A DNA stretch of 33,156 nt from an uncultured Bacteroidota bacterium (GTDB lineage: Bacteria > Bacteroidota > Bacteroidia > Bacteroidales > UBA12481). Numbering within the stretch: the stretch's first letter is position 1; each line of letters begins with the position of its first letter. Below the pieces are notes generated by a model. That model ran no database searches. It saw only the letters and a list, made by a program, of their open reading frames with translations, and was not told the DNA's origin. The stretch is taken from NCBI GenBank assembly GCA_903851365.1, contig CAINOB010000095.1:1-33156 (forward strand), written 5' to 3'. Positions 17,113 to 23,889 of the stretch are shown here, one piece after another. Made by a program: the position numbers and the translations under genes.

Positions 17113-18960
17113 ATGATTAAGCCAGTCGCTATTGTTTTTAGTCTTTTCACTATCGTACTTCTCGCCTCGTCAACAGCCTTTCCCCAACAAAATAAGGAAA
17201 CCTTCGAAGTATTTGATTATAAACCATCCTTTTCAGAAAGCTTTATTTACAAGAACTTTTTTCTGACAGGCTCCGATTATAAATGGGTCCCCAAATCGGG
17301 CTGGAACTTTATGAGTATCTCCGCTTTTTCCACGCCAAGCAAATTTTATCAAATTGATGGATTCTTTTTTAGCCATACCTTTTTTAAGATCGGACTTTCA
17401 ACAAGGATCATTAATGAGGGCCCCTTTACCTTGACTTATTTTTTCCCTTTCGGACTCAGGTTGCCATTGATTTGCGGCAAAGGCTATACCCTCTCTTTGA
17501 ACAGTGATTATTATCTCTTTAGGTACGATATCGATGAAGGAGTCGGCTATAAATGGGAAAGCCCAACCTTTATGGACAATCAGCTCCGTCTTGAATCCAA
17601 CATTGGGGGAATCTCTGCAATTCTGGGCTATCGTACTCAATTCACACCCTGGGAGTCAACCTATGTCGGACCTAACGGTTCCCCGGAATTAAGTTGGGAA
17701 TATAGTGGCAACCTTTCTGGTGCCTACCTTGGCGTTTCTATAGGCCTCAAATATTCAAAATCAAAGAATGGTGGACTGGCAGATTGGCGGACAGCTAGAA
17801 GTCAAAGGACTTCAAGTGCTTATAGCGCATATATTTCGAAGTACCGTTCAACACCTTTCTCAAACAAGAAGATGTTATCGAAAGTGGCCCGGACAGATGC
17901 AGATCCGGATTTGCGATTGGCAGCGATTGAGAAAGTCCAGGATTATAATTTGCTGGAAAAAATTGCTGTCAATGATCCTTTGGCGGAAATGAGGACGGCC
18001 GCCATTAGACCGGATTTCAGCAAAAGTCTGCTTGCCGTAATTGCTCTTGGCGATTCAGCGTCTATGGTGAGAATCAAAGCATTAAGTCTGGTGGATGACC
18101 AGGACGTCTTGATTAAGGTTGCTATTCAGGACCGGGATCCGAAGCTTCGAATGGTAGCAATAGAGAAAGTTGACGATCAAAACATTCTACTCACCTCAGC
18201 TCAGAACGACCCTAACCTTTTAGTTCGGGTTACAGCTGTTAAGAGAATTAACAACCAGGAAGCCCTCAAAAAAATTTACTCCGGATCAGCGGACCCGGAA
18301 GTCCAAATTGCCAGTATCGACAGAATTCAGGATGAAACTTTTATGCTTGGCGTAGCTTTAAATAATTCCTTTCCTGCGGTGAGGTTGGTTGCGGCAAATA
18401 AGATTAATGATCAATTATTGCTCACTAAAATTGTGTTGGAAACCTTCGATGCAAATTTACGCGAAACTGTTTTTAAAAGGGTTTTCGAGCAAGAGTATTT
18501 ATTAAAGATCACAGTTGGGATTTCTGATTGGCAGATTCGAAGTAATGCTTTTAACCGGCTGAATGACAGCTTACTGGTTGAATTGGTCAATATTACCAAT
18601 GACCCGGCAATTCTTTTGGCTGTTCAAGTCAGATCCGGACAAACCACCTGGAAAGAAGCATTTTCAGAAGTGGGAATGAGCAATCTGGTAGGAGCCATTG
18701 CACTAGTCAGAGATCCTTTGCCCACCACCGGGGATGTTCTCTCCCTGTGCCATAAATTTATTGCCTTAGGCGATGCTTCACGGATTCCCGAACTCAGGAA
18801 TCTGCTTGTTCGTTTTGGAGATAAAAGCCTGGCCGAAGATTACATGAACTGTGGGAATACCAACCTAGAAGAGTCAGGCCGAAAATGGTGTGCCGATCAT
18901 GGTTACTTGGTAGAGGCAGGTCCGGGCTCGAATCGTGTTCGCTGGGGCGAAAAAAAATAA
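17113..18960 (+). CDS. Exported protein with barrel-like N-terminal domain and HEAT-like repeats
   Basis: I chose the ATG at 17113 over an upstream Met because it opens a clear signal peptide (MIKPVAIVFSLFTIVLLASSTAFPQQ). The mature 615-residue precursor has two parts. Residues about 30-225 alternate aromatic and hydrophobic strands (LTYFFPFGLRLPL, YTLSLNSDYYLF, SGAYLGVSIGLKYS), as in small outer-membrane or porin-like domains. Residues about 260-490 contain at least eight degenerate units of about 27 residues with pattern 'LR(L/M)xAIEKVxDxxxLxxIAxxD', similar to HEAT or leucine-rich-variant helical repeats. Helical repeats joined to a barrel-like domain suggest a periplasmic binding or scaffold role. 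The specific ligand is unknown. The gene is alone on the plus strand, downstream of the two-component genes. Confidence 0.78.
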   Translation: MIKPVAIVFSLFTIVLLASSTAFPQQNKETFEVFDYKPSFSESFIYKNFFLTGSDYKWVPKSGWNFMSISAFSTPSKFYQIDGFFFSHTFFKIGLSTRIINEGPFTLTYFFPFGLRLPLICGKGYTLSLNSDYYLFRYDIDEGVGYKWESPTFMDNQLRLESNIGGISAILGYRTQFTPWESTYVGPNGSPELSWEYSGNLSGAYLGVSIGLKYSKSKNGGLADWRTARSQRTSSAYSAYISKYRSTPFSNKKMLSKVARTDADPDLRLAAIEKVQDYNLLEKIAVNDPLAEMRTAAIRPDFSKSLLAVIALGDSASMVRIKALSLVDDQDVLIKVAIQDRDPKLRMVAIEKVDDQNILLTSAQNDPNLLVRVTAVKRINNQEALKKIYSGSADPEVQIASIDRIQDETFMLGVALNNSFPAVRLVAANKINDQLLLTKIVLETFDANLRETVFKRVFEQEYLLKITVGISDWQIRSNAFNRLNDSLLVELVNITNDPAILLAVQVRSGQTTWKEAFSEVGMSNLVGAIALVRDPLPTTGDVLSLCHKFIALGDASRIPELRNLLVRFGDKSLAEDYMNCGNTNLEESGRKWCADHGYLVEAGPGSNRVRWGEKK

Positions 18961-19295
18961 TTTGTGATTTATCCTGAAATTCATTACAAAATCCAAAAAT
19001 CATTTGCCTGATATTGACCAATCACCAGAAATTAATCCCAGCCAGATTTTCTAAGGCCAGCAGAAAGATAAACTGTCCGGATACCAGTGTCAATTTAATG
19101 AAGAACCGATATATTCCGGTGGTGCTTGGCTTTTCTCATTGGTTTTTCCGATTTTCTTGTCTATTGGCGTGCATCACTTTTGTAACCCAAAATTCCGCAC
19201 CAAAGGCACTTAACAATCCCCTAAGGGCCCCGGTCATGAGCCCAGAAGCCGCGATAATGGAGCAGAAATAATACTAACCCTTTAGTGCGCCTGCC
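18961..19295. other. 335-base gap without a supported gene
   Basis: The region lies between two convergent genes. An 85-codon plus-strand frame (19014-19271) is present but has no signal, domain or codon pattern that convinces me. I see no transcription terminator hairpin, no adenine-rich template repeat and no RNA gene. Confidence 0.5.
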
Positions 19296-19940
19296 CTAAT
19301 CCTGCAAGCAGCGAAGCGAGAACCCTTTACTCCGGTAGCTGCCGTTCCGACCCACGCCGTCGTTGCCGTAGTATAGATGCCGGTTCCAGGTGTACGCCCC
19401 ACTTTCCGAGGACGACCAGAAGATGGCGTCGGAGCCAAGGCCAATGAAGCCCCCGTTGTAGCGTGTACCGCTTGGAAGGACCATGAAACCGATTGAATTA
19501 TCCCCATTACCATTCTCAGACCACCCGGATATTGATTTCATTTTCTTTCCTGCAATTGATCCCGAATAGTCAGTTAAGGTGGTCCACTCGTCATCAGTCG
19601 GTAAATGCCAGCCCAAAGGACAAGCGATTTTTGCAGCCGCCCAGTTGTACAGAACTCCATAGGAGGTGTAATTACCTTTGGATTTGGCCTCACTAATACT
19701 ACGGCCCTCATAATTATACACATAATAAATGGCAGAAGATTCCGACCCCTCTGATGAAGGACTCACCGCAGGCAGGTAAGCCAGGTTTTCGGCCATCCAG
19801 GTTTGCGAGCCAATCTTAACATATTTATAAATATGACTGTCACGTGAATCTTTAAAAGATTTAATAACTGGCGTACCATTAGGATCTTTGTCACAACCGG
19901 CAATCAGAATCAGGAGTAAAAGAAAAGGCAGAGTTTTCAT
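19296..19940 (-). CDS. FISUMP-domain lipoprotein A with divergent C-terminus
   Basis: The 214-residue protein has a lipoprotein signal with lipobox IAGC (Cys about 16) and a Fib_succ_major (FISUMP) domain. Markers are 'YKYVKIGSQTWMAENLAYLP', 'YGVLYNWAAAKIACPLGWHLPTDDEWTTL', 'AGKKMKSISGW', 'FWSSSE' and the end 'GFSLRCLQD'. The family is compact, C-type-lectin-related in fold, and common in secreted Bacteroidota proteins. About 75% of the first 150 residues match lipoprotein B (20892-21539). The last 60 residues match much less and vary mainly at Asn, Tyr, Asp, Gly, Ser, Ala and Thr positions encoded by NNC codons. The DNA of this C-terminal part looks more GC-rich than the rest. The ligand is unknown. 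Confidence 0.88.
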   Translation of the reverse strand: MKTLPFLLLLILIAGCDKDPNGTPVIKSFKDSRDSHIYKYVKIGSQTWMAENLAYLPAVSPSSEGSESSAIYYVYNYEGRSISEAKSKGNYTSYGVLYNWAAAKIACPLGWHLPTDDEWTTLTDYSGSIAGKKMKSISGWSENGNGDNSIGFMVLPSGTRYNGGFIGLGSDAIFWSSSESGAYTWNRHLYYGNDGVGRNGSYRSKGFSLRCLQD

Positions 19941-20029
19941 TTTGATAAGTCATTCTTTTTGTGTCACTGATATATTTAATATTCTCTTGTGATTAGGTTA
20001 GTTATACGTGATAATTACATATTCATATT

Positions 20030-20054
20030 AAAACCCCTCTGTAAATTGAGGTTA
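20030..20054 (-). terminator. Possible terminator after the middle FISUMP gene
   Basis: On the minus strand, 17 bases after the stop at 20071, AACCTC and GAGGGGTT can pair around an 8-base loop with a small bulge, followed by TTAATATG. It is a weak hairpin with a short T run. Confidence 0.35.
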
Positions 20055-20070
20055 CATTCTTATTGCCGCT

Positions 20071-20799
20071 TTAATCTTTAATGCAACGGATACTCATAAA
20101 ATCACTATTGAAAGCACTATTGTTTTCATTGGTAATGCTCGCTGTAGCAGATTGCAGATTGTAAGAACTCGGATTCCACTGGGTATAAGTGGATGACCAC
20201 CAACACCCATCATAGCCTTGGTTGTAAGAAAAAATAGATTGCAGGTTTGACATGGCTCCCCCAGGCAAAGCTGAAAATCCACTTTCATTCGTCGCACCGG
20301 TATTTGGTTGACACCATAAACCAGTATTCATGTCAAGGTTACCAATCGATTTCATTTTGCCTCCGGCTATGCTATTCCCTCCTAAATATGAAATCAAAGT
20401 ATTCCACTCCTCATCCGAAGGTATGTGCCAACCCTTTGGGGCAATGCTGTTTTGCACCAAACCCTTTGGATGGACAACCCTGTAATTATATAAAGCGCCA
20501 AAGACGCTTTTGCTCGTTGGATCATCATTATACCAACCATAATTAGGTATTGGCCAACCTTTAACGGATTTTAAGCTACTCGCATATTCAATTGGTGTGC
20601 CATCGTTGAATTTAGTGACTTTCAGGTTTTCAGCCATCCAAACCTGCGTACCAATGGTTACCGTCGTATATTGATTACCATCAATGTCTTTCACCTGCCT
20701 GGTAAAAATGTTAAGGTCTTTTTTGCAACCTGAAAGAAAGAAATACAAAAAACACATTATCAGGTAGTTGAAAAATGAGCCATTAATTCTTTTTTTCAT
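20071..20799 (-). CDS. FISUMP-domain lipoprotein, divergent member
   Basis: The 242-residue protein has a Lys/Arg-rich start, a hydrophobic segment and lipobox LSGC. A full FISUMP domain follows: 'DIDGNQYTTVTIGTQVWMAENLKVTKFNDGTPI', 'GALYNYRVV', 'GWHIPSDEEWNTL', 'AGGKMKS', 'GFSALPGG', 'WWSST' and the end 'SIRCIKD'. It is a more typical and longer member than A and B and is not part of their close pair. It stands between them on the same strand, separated from each by about 100-130 bases, so it may be transcribed on its own. It is probably a surface or periplasmic lipoprotein. The ligand is unknown. Confidence 0.88.
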   Translation of the reverse strand: MKKRINGSFFNYLIMCFLYFFLSGCKKDLNIFTRQVKDIDGNQYTTVTIGTQVWMAENLKVTKFNDGTPIEYASSLKSVKGWPIPNYGWYNDDPTSKSVFGALYNYRVVHPKGLVQNSIAPKGWHIPSDEEWNTLISYLGGNSIAGGKMKSIGNLDMNTGLWCQPNTGATNESGFSALPGGAMSNLQSIFSYNQGYDGCWWSSTYTQWNPSSYNLQSATASITNENNSAFNSDFMSIRCIKD

Positions 20800-20870
20800 A
20801 TTTTCCAGTTCGAAGAGTGTTAAGATTACTTGTCAATTAAATGTTACCTGTCGTGGGTACTTTTGCATCC

Positions 20871-20890
20871 TGTGCAAGCAGCTGTGCACA
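20871..20890 (-). repeat. Hairpin directly after FISUMP lipoprotein B
   Basis: TGTGCA and TGCACA flank an 8-base loop, starting one base after the TAG stop of the gene at 20892-21539. There is no T run, so an intrinsic terminator is doubtful. A short stem-loop just beyond a variable C-terminal coding region also occurs in diversity-generating retroelement targets; that link is speculative here. Confidence 0.4.
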
Positions 20891-20891
20891 C

Positions 20892-21539
20892 CTAGTTCTG
20901 GAGGCACCGGACCGAGAAACCGTAGCTACGGTAATCGTATGTCAGGTACACGTCATCGTGATTGTAGTTCAGATCCATGTCATTGGCGTCCGACTTTCTG
21001 AACTCGGAAGACGACCAAAAGTCGGTGTAGTCGCCCAGGAAGCCGAAGCTCCCATCATAGGTGCGGTAGCCGCCAGGCAGGGCGTTGAACCCACTGCTGT
21101 TATCGCCATTACCATTTTCAGACCAACCGGATATTGATTTCATTTTCTTTCCGGCAAGTGCTCCCAAATAGTCTTCAAGAGTTGACCACTCCGCCTTAGT
21201 TGGTAGATGCCAGCCCGAAGGGCAAGCGATTTTAGCAGCCTCCCAATTGTACAACACCCCATAGGTGGTACAATTTGTGTTTGCCTTTGCCGTACTCAAG
21301 CTGGTGCCTTCATATCCATACACATAATAAAAGGCGGAAGATTCCGATCCCTCTGATGAAGGACTCACCCCAGGCAGGTAGGCTAGGTTTTCGGCCATCC
21401 AGGTTTGGGTGCCAATCTTAACATATTTATAAGTATGGCTGTCACGTGAATCTTTAAAAGATTTAGTATCTGGCGTACCATTAGGATCTTTGGCACAACC
21501 TACTAGGATCAGGAGAATAAGAAAAGGTTGGGGTTTCAT
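20892..21539 (-). CDS. FISUMP-domain lipoprotein B with divergent C-terminus
   Basis: The 215-residue paralogue of lipoprotein A has lipobox LVGC and the same domain order ('YKYVKIGTQTWMAENLAYLP', 'YGVLYNWEAAKIACPSGWHLPTKAEWSTL', 'AGKKMKSISGW', 'FWSSSE', 'GFSVRCLQN'). The region between 'GFNALPGGYR' and 'GFSVRC' is rich in Asp, Tyr and Asn (for example NYNHDDVYLTYDYR) and differs from A at most exposed positions. The start codon overlaps the stop of the upstream 148-residue gene (TAATG), so it is translationally coupled to a small lipoprotein-like and a membrane protein. It is likely surface or periplasmic; the binding partner is unknown. Confidence 0.88.
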   Translation of the reverse strand: MKPQPFLILLILVGCAKDPNGTPDTKSFKDSRDSHTYKYVKIGTQTWMAENLAYLPGVSPSSEGSESSAFYYVYGYEGTSLSTAKANTNCTTYGVLYNWEAAKIACPSGWHLPTKAEWSTLEDYLGALAGKKMKSISGWSENGNGDNSSGFNALPGGYRTYDGSFGFLGDYTDFWSSSEFRKSDANDMDLNYNHDDVYLTYDYRSYGFSVRCLQN

Positions 21540-21985
21540 TAAAGGGTGGATGAAATATAATATAAATATAAATAGGCTGCGCCAACAGATAAAGCAAGGC
21601 CTCCAAGCGTAGTCAGTGCACCATATAATGCGAGCCTTGTTTCATTGTTGTCTTTCCCTTCTAAAGCCACATACAGAACTCCGACCCATCCCAGGCAACA
21701 GCCCCACATATAACTGGGGATGCCTGAAATTTTTCCGCTCAATAAACTTACCCCACCAAGATCACTGGAGCTGCTCCACCCGTGGACAAGGTAATTGCCT
21801 TCGGTTAACACCTGTGACAATGTTGCTTCCGGATTCTCTGCCAGGTAGTTTTCCAAAAGAGTAAGTTGTGCCACCTGCTGTTCGACTACAATCCGGTCAT
21901 AGCTAAAATCAGCGATTGCGAAAGCTTTGGCTTCGGCACTAATAAAAATAGTCAGGCATACCGAGATCAGGAGTAATTTGTTCAT
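21539..21985 (-). CDS. Small exported glycine-rich membrane protein
   Basis: The 148-residue protein has a signal peptide (MNKLLLISVCLTIFISAEAKAFA). A short alpha-helical stretch follows, 'FSYDRIVVEQQVAQLTLLENYLAENPEA', then two glycine-rich hydrophobic helices (about residues 88-108 and 118-145). The helical motif and two-helix layout recur in the protein at 22546-23040, so they are probably distant paralogues. The start overlaps the previous gene's stop by 4 bases (ATGA), and the stop overlaps the FISUMP B start by one base. The three genes are tightly coupled. Function unknown; perhaps a membrane partner of the lipoprotein. Confidence 0.78.
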   Translation of the reverse strand: MNKLLLISVCLTIFISAEAKAFAIADFSYDRIVVEQQVAQLTLLENYLAENPEATLSQVLTEGNYLVHGWSSSSDLGGVSLLSGKISGIPSYMWGCCLGWVGVLYVALEGKDNNETRLALYGALTTLGGLALSVGAAYLYLYYISSTL

Positions 21986-22332
21986 TTGTTAAAAAAATCA
22001 GACGTTATAATTATCTCATAGGTTTCACCTTGTCCCACACTGATATTAATAGTCTTTTTCATCTGAGTTGACAAATTTGTAAACTCAACAGGCCTTGTCC
22101 CGGAGAGGACCCCATATCTTTCGCATGTCTTTCGATTTAGCTCTGCTCCATACGCTCCAAAAAATACCTGAACTTTAACGTCTGTTTCATTGACTACTTT
22201 TAGATATCGATCACCCTGATAGACGATTTCACAATTCGAATCATTTGTATTCACTGATTTTTCACATTCAGTAAAAACTACAATTGAAAAAAATGCCAAA
22301 ATGGATGAAAAAACGGCAATTCTCTTTGTCAT
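21982..22332 (-). CDS. Small secreted protein or atypical lipoprotein
   Basis: The 116-residue protein has an N-terminal hydrophobic segment (IAVFSSILAFFSIVVF) followed by TEC, which would be an atypical lipobox because Glu precedes the Cys. The mature part is beta-rich: 'YLKVVNETDVKVQVFFGAYGAEL', 'PVEFTNLSTQMKKTINISVGQGETYEIII', with two further Cys residues (about 33 and 67) that could form a disulfide. I do not recognise the family. It overlaps the next gene by 4 bases. It is preceded by a chain of micro-ORFs ending 24 bases upstream. Confidence 0.7.
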   Translation of the reverse strand: MTKRIAVFSSILAFFSIVVFTECEKSVNTNDSNCEIVYQGDRYLKVVNETDVKVQVFFGAYGAELNRKTCERYGVLSGTRPVEFTNLSTQMKKTINISVGQGETYEIIITSDFFNK

Positions 22333-22356
22333 AGTGTTTTTGTTTTAAGGGTTGTT

Positions 22357-22419
22357 TTAATTGATTGAAAAAAATAAAAATACCATTGCCACTATTATTG
22401 CTGCGATGATTTGAACCAT
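22357..22419 (-). CDS. Micro-ORF 3: 20-residue hydrophobic peptide with strong Shine-Dalgarno
   Basis: ATG at 22419 is preceded by AAAGGAG at a spacing of about 8 bases, unusually strong for Bacteroidota. The peptide MVQIIAAIIVAMVFLFFSIN would be a single membrane helix. Its start overlaps the stop of micro-ORF 2 (TAATG). It ends 24 bases before the small lipoprotein gene. It could be a small membrane protein, a toxin-like peptide or a leader controlling translation of the downstream genes. Chance cannot be excluded at this length. Confidence 0.42.
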   Translation of the reverse strand: MVQIIAAIIVAMVFLFFSIN

Positions 22420-22463
22420 TATTGTTTCTCCTTTACTTGATTTAGTTTTGCGTATGTATTCAT
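22419..22463 (-). CDS. Micro-ORF 2: 14-residue peptide, coupled
   Basis: The frame MNTYAKLNQVKEKQ overlaps micro-ORF 1 by four bases (ATGA) and micro-ORF 3 by one (TAATG). The strong AAAGGAG of micro-ORF 3 lies inside its coding sequence (codons V-K-E). Its main role, if real, may be to bring ribosomes to the next start. Confidence 0.25.
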   Translation of the reverse strand: MNTYAKLNQVKEKQ

Positions 22464-22501
22464 TTCCAAAACAGGAAAATTACAGTGAGGAGTGTTTTCA
22501 T
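22460..22501 (-). CDS. Micro-ORF 1: 13-residue hydrophobic peptide
   Basis: The frame MKTLLTVIFLFWK is preceded by GAGAGCAAA and ends in TGA overlapping the ATG of micro-ORF 2. It is signal-like in composition but too short to be a full secreted protein. It could be a leader peptide or the remnant of a degraded gene. Confidence 0.25.
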   Translation of the reverse strand: MKTLLTVIFLFWK

Positions 22502-22545
22502 TTTGCTCTCAAATAATTCTTGAGAAAATGAACAGAGTGTTGACG

Positions 22546-23040
22546 CTAGTATGATGAGGCCCCTAAAACCAGCACAAAAATGACGGTAAAAGCTATTCCT
22601 GCACCTGTACATCCGCCAACTACGCATCCTTTCAATGCCTGATTCCTCTGCTGAGGAGTAAGTTTATTATTAATAAGCAGTATGTATAATCCACCAGCAG
22701 CGCCCCCAATTAACCCACCCCAAAGTCCTCCAATGAGGAAACCCGGTATAATGGAAGTTACAAAACTAATTCCAAGTGCCGGCAAAAAATAGGATTTCTG
22801 ATTTAGTGAGTCCTGCGTCACTGCATGTAACATATTGGAATTCATTATTCCAGTTTCGCCTCCGAAATTCGGATCCGCAAAACTACCGGGATTGGTCAGG
22901 TTTTGCTCTACCTTGGTTAATAGTGACAGTTCGTTCTCCAACTTAACTTTGTCATAAACGAACAAATCTGAAGTTTGAGCAAAAAGTTGCGTTTGGTATG
23001 CAACAATAACAATAATCAACAAAAGCATTGATTTTCCCAT
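22546..23040 (-). CDS. Exported glycine-rich two-helix membrane protein
   Basis: The 164-residue protein has a signal peptide (MGKSMLLLIIVIVAYQTQLFAQ). A helical motif 'FVYDKVKLENELSLLTKVEQNLTNPGS' is similar to that in the protein at 21539-21985. Two glycine-rich hydrophobic segments follow ('SIIPGFLIGGLWGGLIGGAAGGLYILLI' and 'GGCTGAGIAFTVIFVLVLG'), separated by a basic loop (TPQQRNQALKG). Glycine zippers of this kind occur in small envelope proteins that form tight helix packings or pores. No family name can be given. Its nearest neighbours on the same strand are the SH3 membrane proteins upstream. Confidence 0.75.
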   Translation of the reverse strand: MGKSMLLLIIVIVAYQTQLFAQTSDLFVYDKVKLENELSLLTKVEQNLTNPGSFADPNFGGETGIMNSNMLHAVTQDSLNQKSYFLPALGISFVTSIIPGFLIGGLWGGLIGGAAGGLYILLINNKLTPQQRNQALKGCVVGGCTGAGIAFTVIFVLVLGASSY

Positions 23041-23094
23041 GGTGTTTGTAAGAATTAAGTTTCTTTTATCTCAATAACCTTATGAAAAGAATGA

Positions 23095-23766
23095 CTATTT
23101 ATTAGTGATTGGGTTTTTGGATTCTAAGGACTTGTTATATATTTCAATTGCCTTTTTTAAACTAGGTCCCCCAAACAGCGCGGTGAACCCGATATTGGCT
23201 GCCAGGCCGCCAAGTATAAATACGGTTGATAAAACGGGATCCAGGGTAGCAATTCCAATCACGGAGACAATAATCTGGCCAGACAGTCCGATAGCTGATA
23301 CCATCTGATATGTTCTTAATTCCACAATACACTCAGAGTTACTTTTTAAAAGTTTTTTTAATTCCTTATTTTTTAATGGTTTGTCATTCAGGCAATAAAC
23401 CCCTTTTTTTAATTCAATTTGTCCGACCGTTGTTTTTTCTGAAACGGTTTTGTCAGTAACCGATTGCGGCTTTTCCTGGATCTGCTCAAAAGCAATTGTT
23501 TTATCCGGTTCTTTTTGGGAAGGGGCAATATAATTTGACAGGCAGGTCTCATGAATATATCCGGTTTTCTTTTGATAATCAACCTTCCAGAATTTCCCAG
23601 TATGTTCTATCAGGGTTACAGAATCTCCATTAAATGCTGTGGTTATAACCTTGGAAGTCAGGGAAGGTTCTTTTAGAAGACTTGAATTTTGAGTAATCGT
23701 TATCTGTGAATAACCGATAACCGAAAACATGACCAAAATGATCAGGAACAGTGCATACTTTTTCAT
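23095..23766 (-). CDS. Exported SH3-domain membrane protein A
   Basis: The 223-residue protein has a signal peptide (to about residue 20, GYSQ) and a bacterial SH3 domain at about residues 22-78 ('NSSLLKEPSLTSKVITTAFNGDSVTLIEHTGKFWKVDYQKKTGYIHETCL'). A polar linker follows, then 'VYCLNDKPLKNKELKKLLKSN' and two glycine-containing transmembrane segments. A closing 'KKAIEIYNKSL' ends the protein. Bacterial SH3 domains often bind cell-wall peptides or other proteins. The first 110 residues are nearly identical to the paralogue at 23890-24663, whereas the membrane half is only distantly similar. Function unknown. Confidence 0.8.
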   Translation of the reverse strand: MKKYALFLIILVMFSVIGYSQITITQNSSLLKEPSLTSKVITTAFNGDSVTLIEHTGKFWKVDYQKKTGYIHETCLSNYIAPSQKEPDKTIAFEQIQEKPQSVTDKTVSEKTTVGQIELKKGVYCLNDKPLKNKELKKLLKSNSECIVELRTYQMVSAIGLSGQIIVSVIGIATLDPVLSTVFILGGLAANIGFTALFGGPSLKKAIEIYNKSLESKNPITNK

Positions 23767-23889
23767 GTTTTTTCCTTAAGTAATTTGAGCTTATTATGGT
23801 CTCATCGAGTTTTTACCAATTTTTAATGTCGTGCTTATTATTCCGGACAAGCGCCTTGAAAAGCAATCAGACATCTTTCCCTTGCTTTC

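Noticed and set aside
19014-19271. 85-codon plus-strand frame in the gap after the repeat protein
   Set aside because: It has an internal hydrophobic part but no start context, no domain and odd composition; I prefer to call the region non-coding.
20800-21140. Plus-strand frames of 77 and 98 codons over the FISUMP B 3' end
   Set aside because: They are antisense to the variable end of a clear gene; open only because of its NNC-rich codons.
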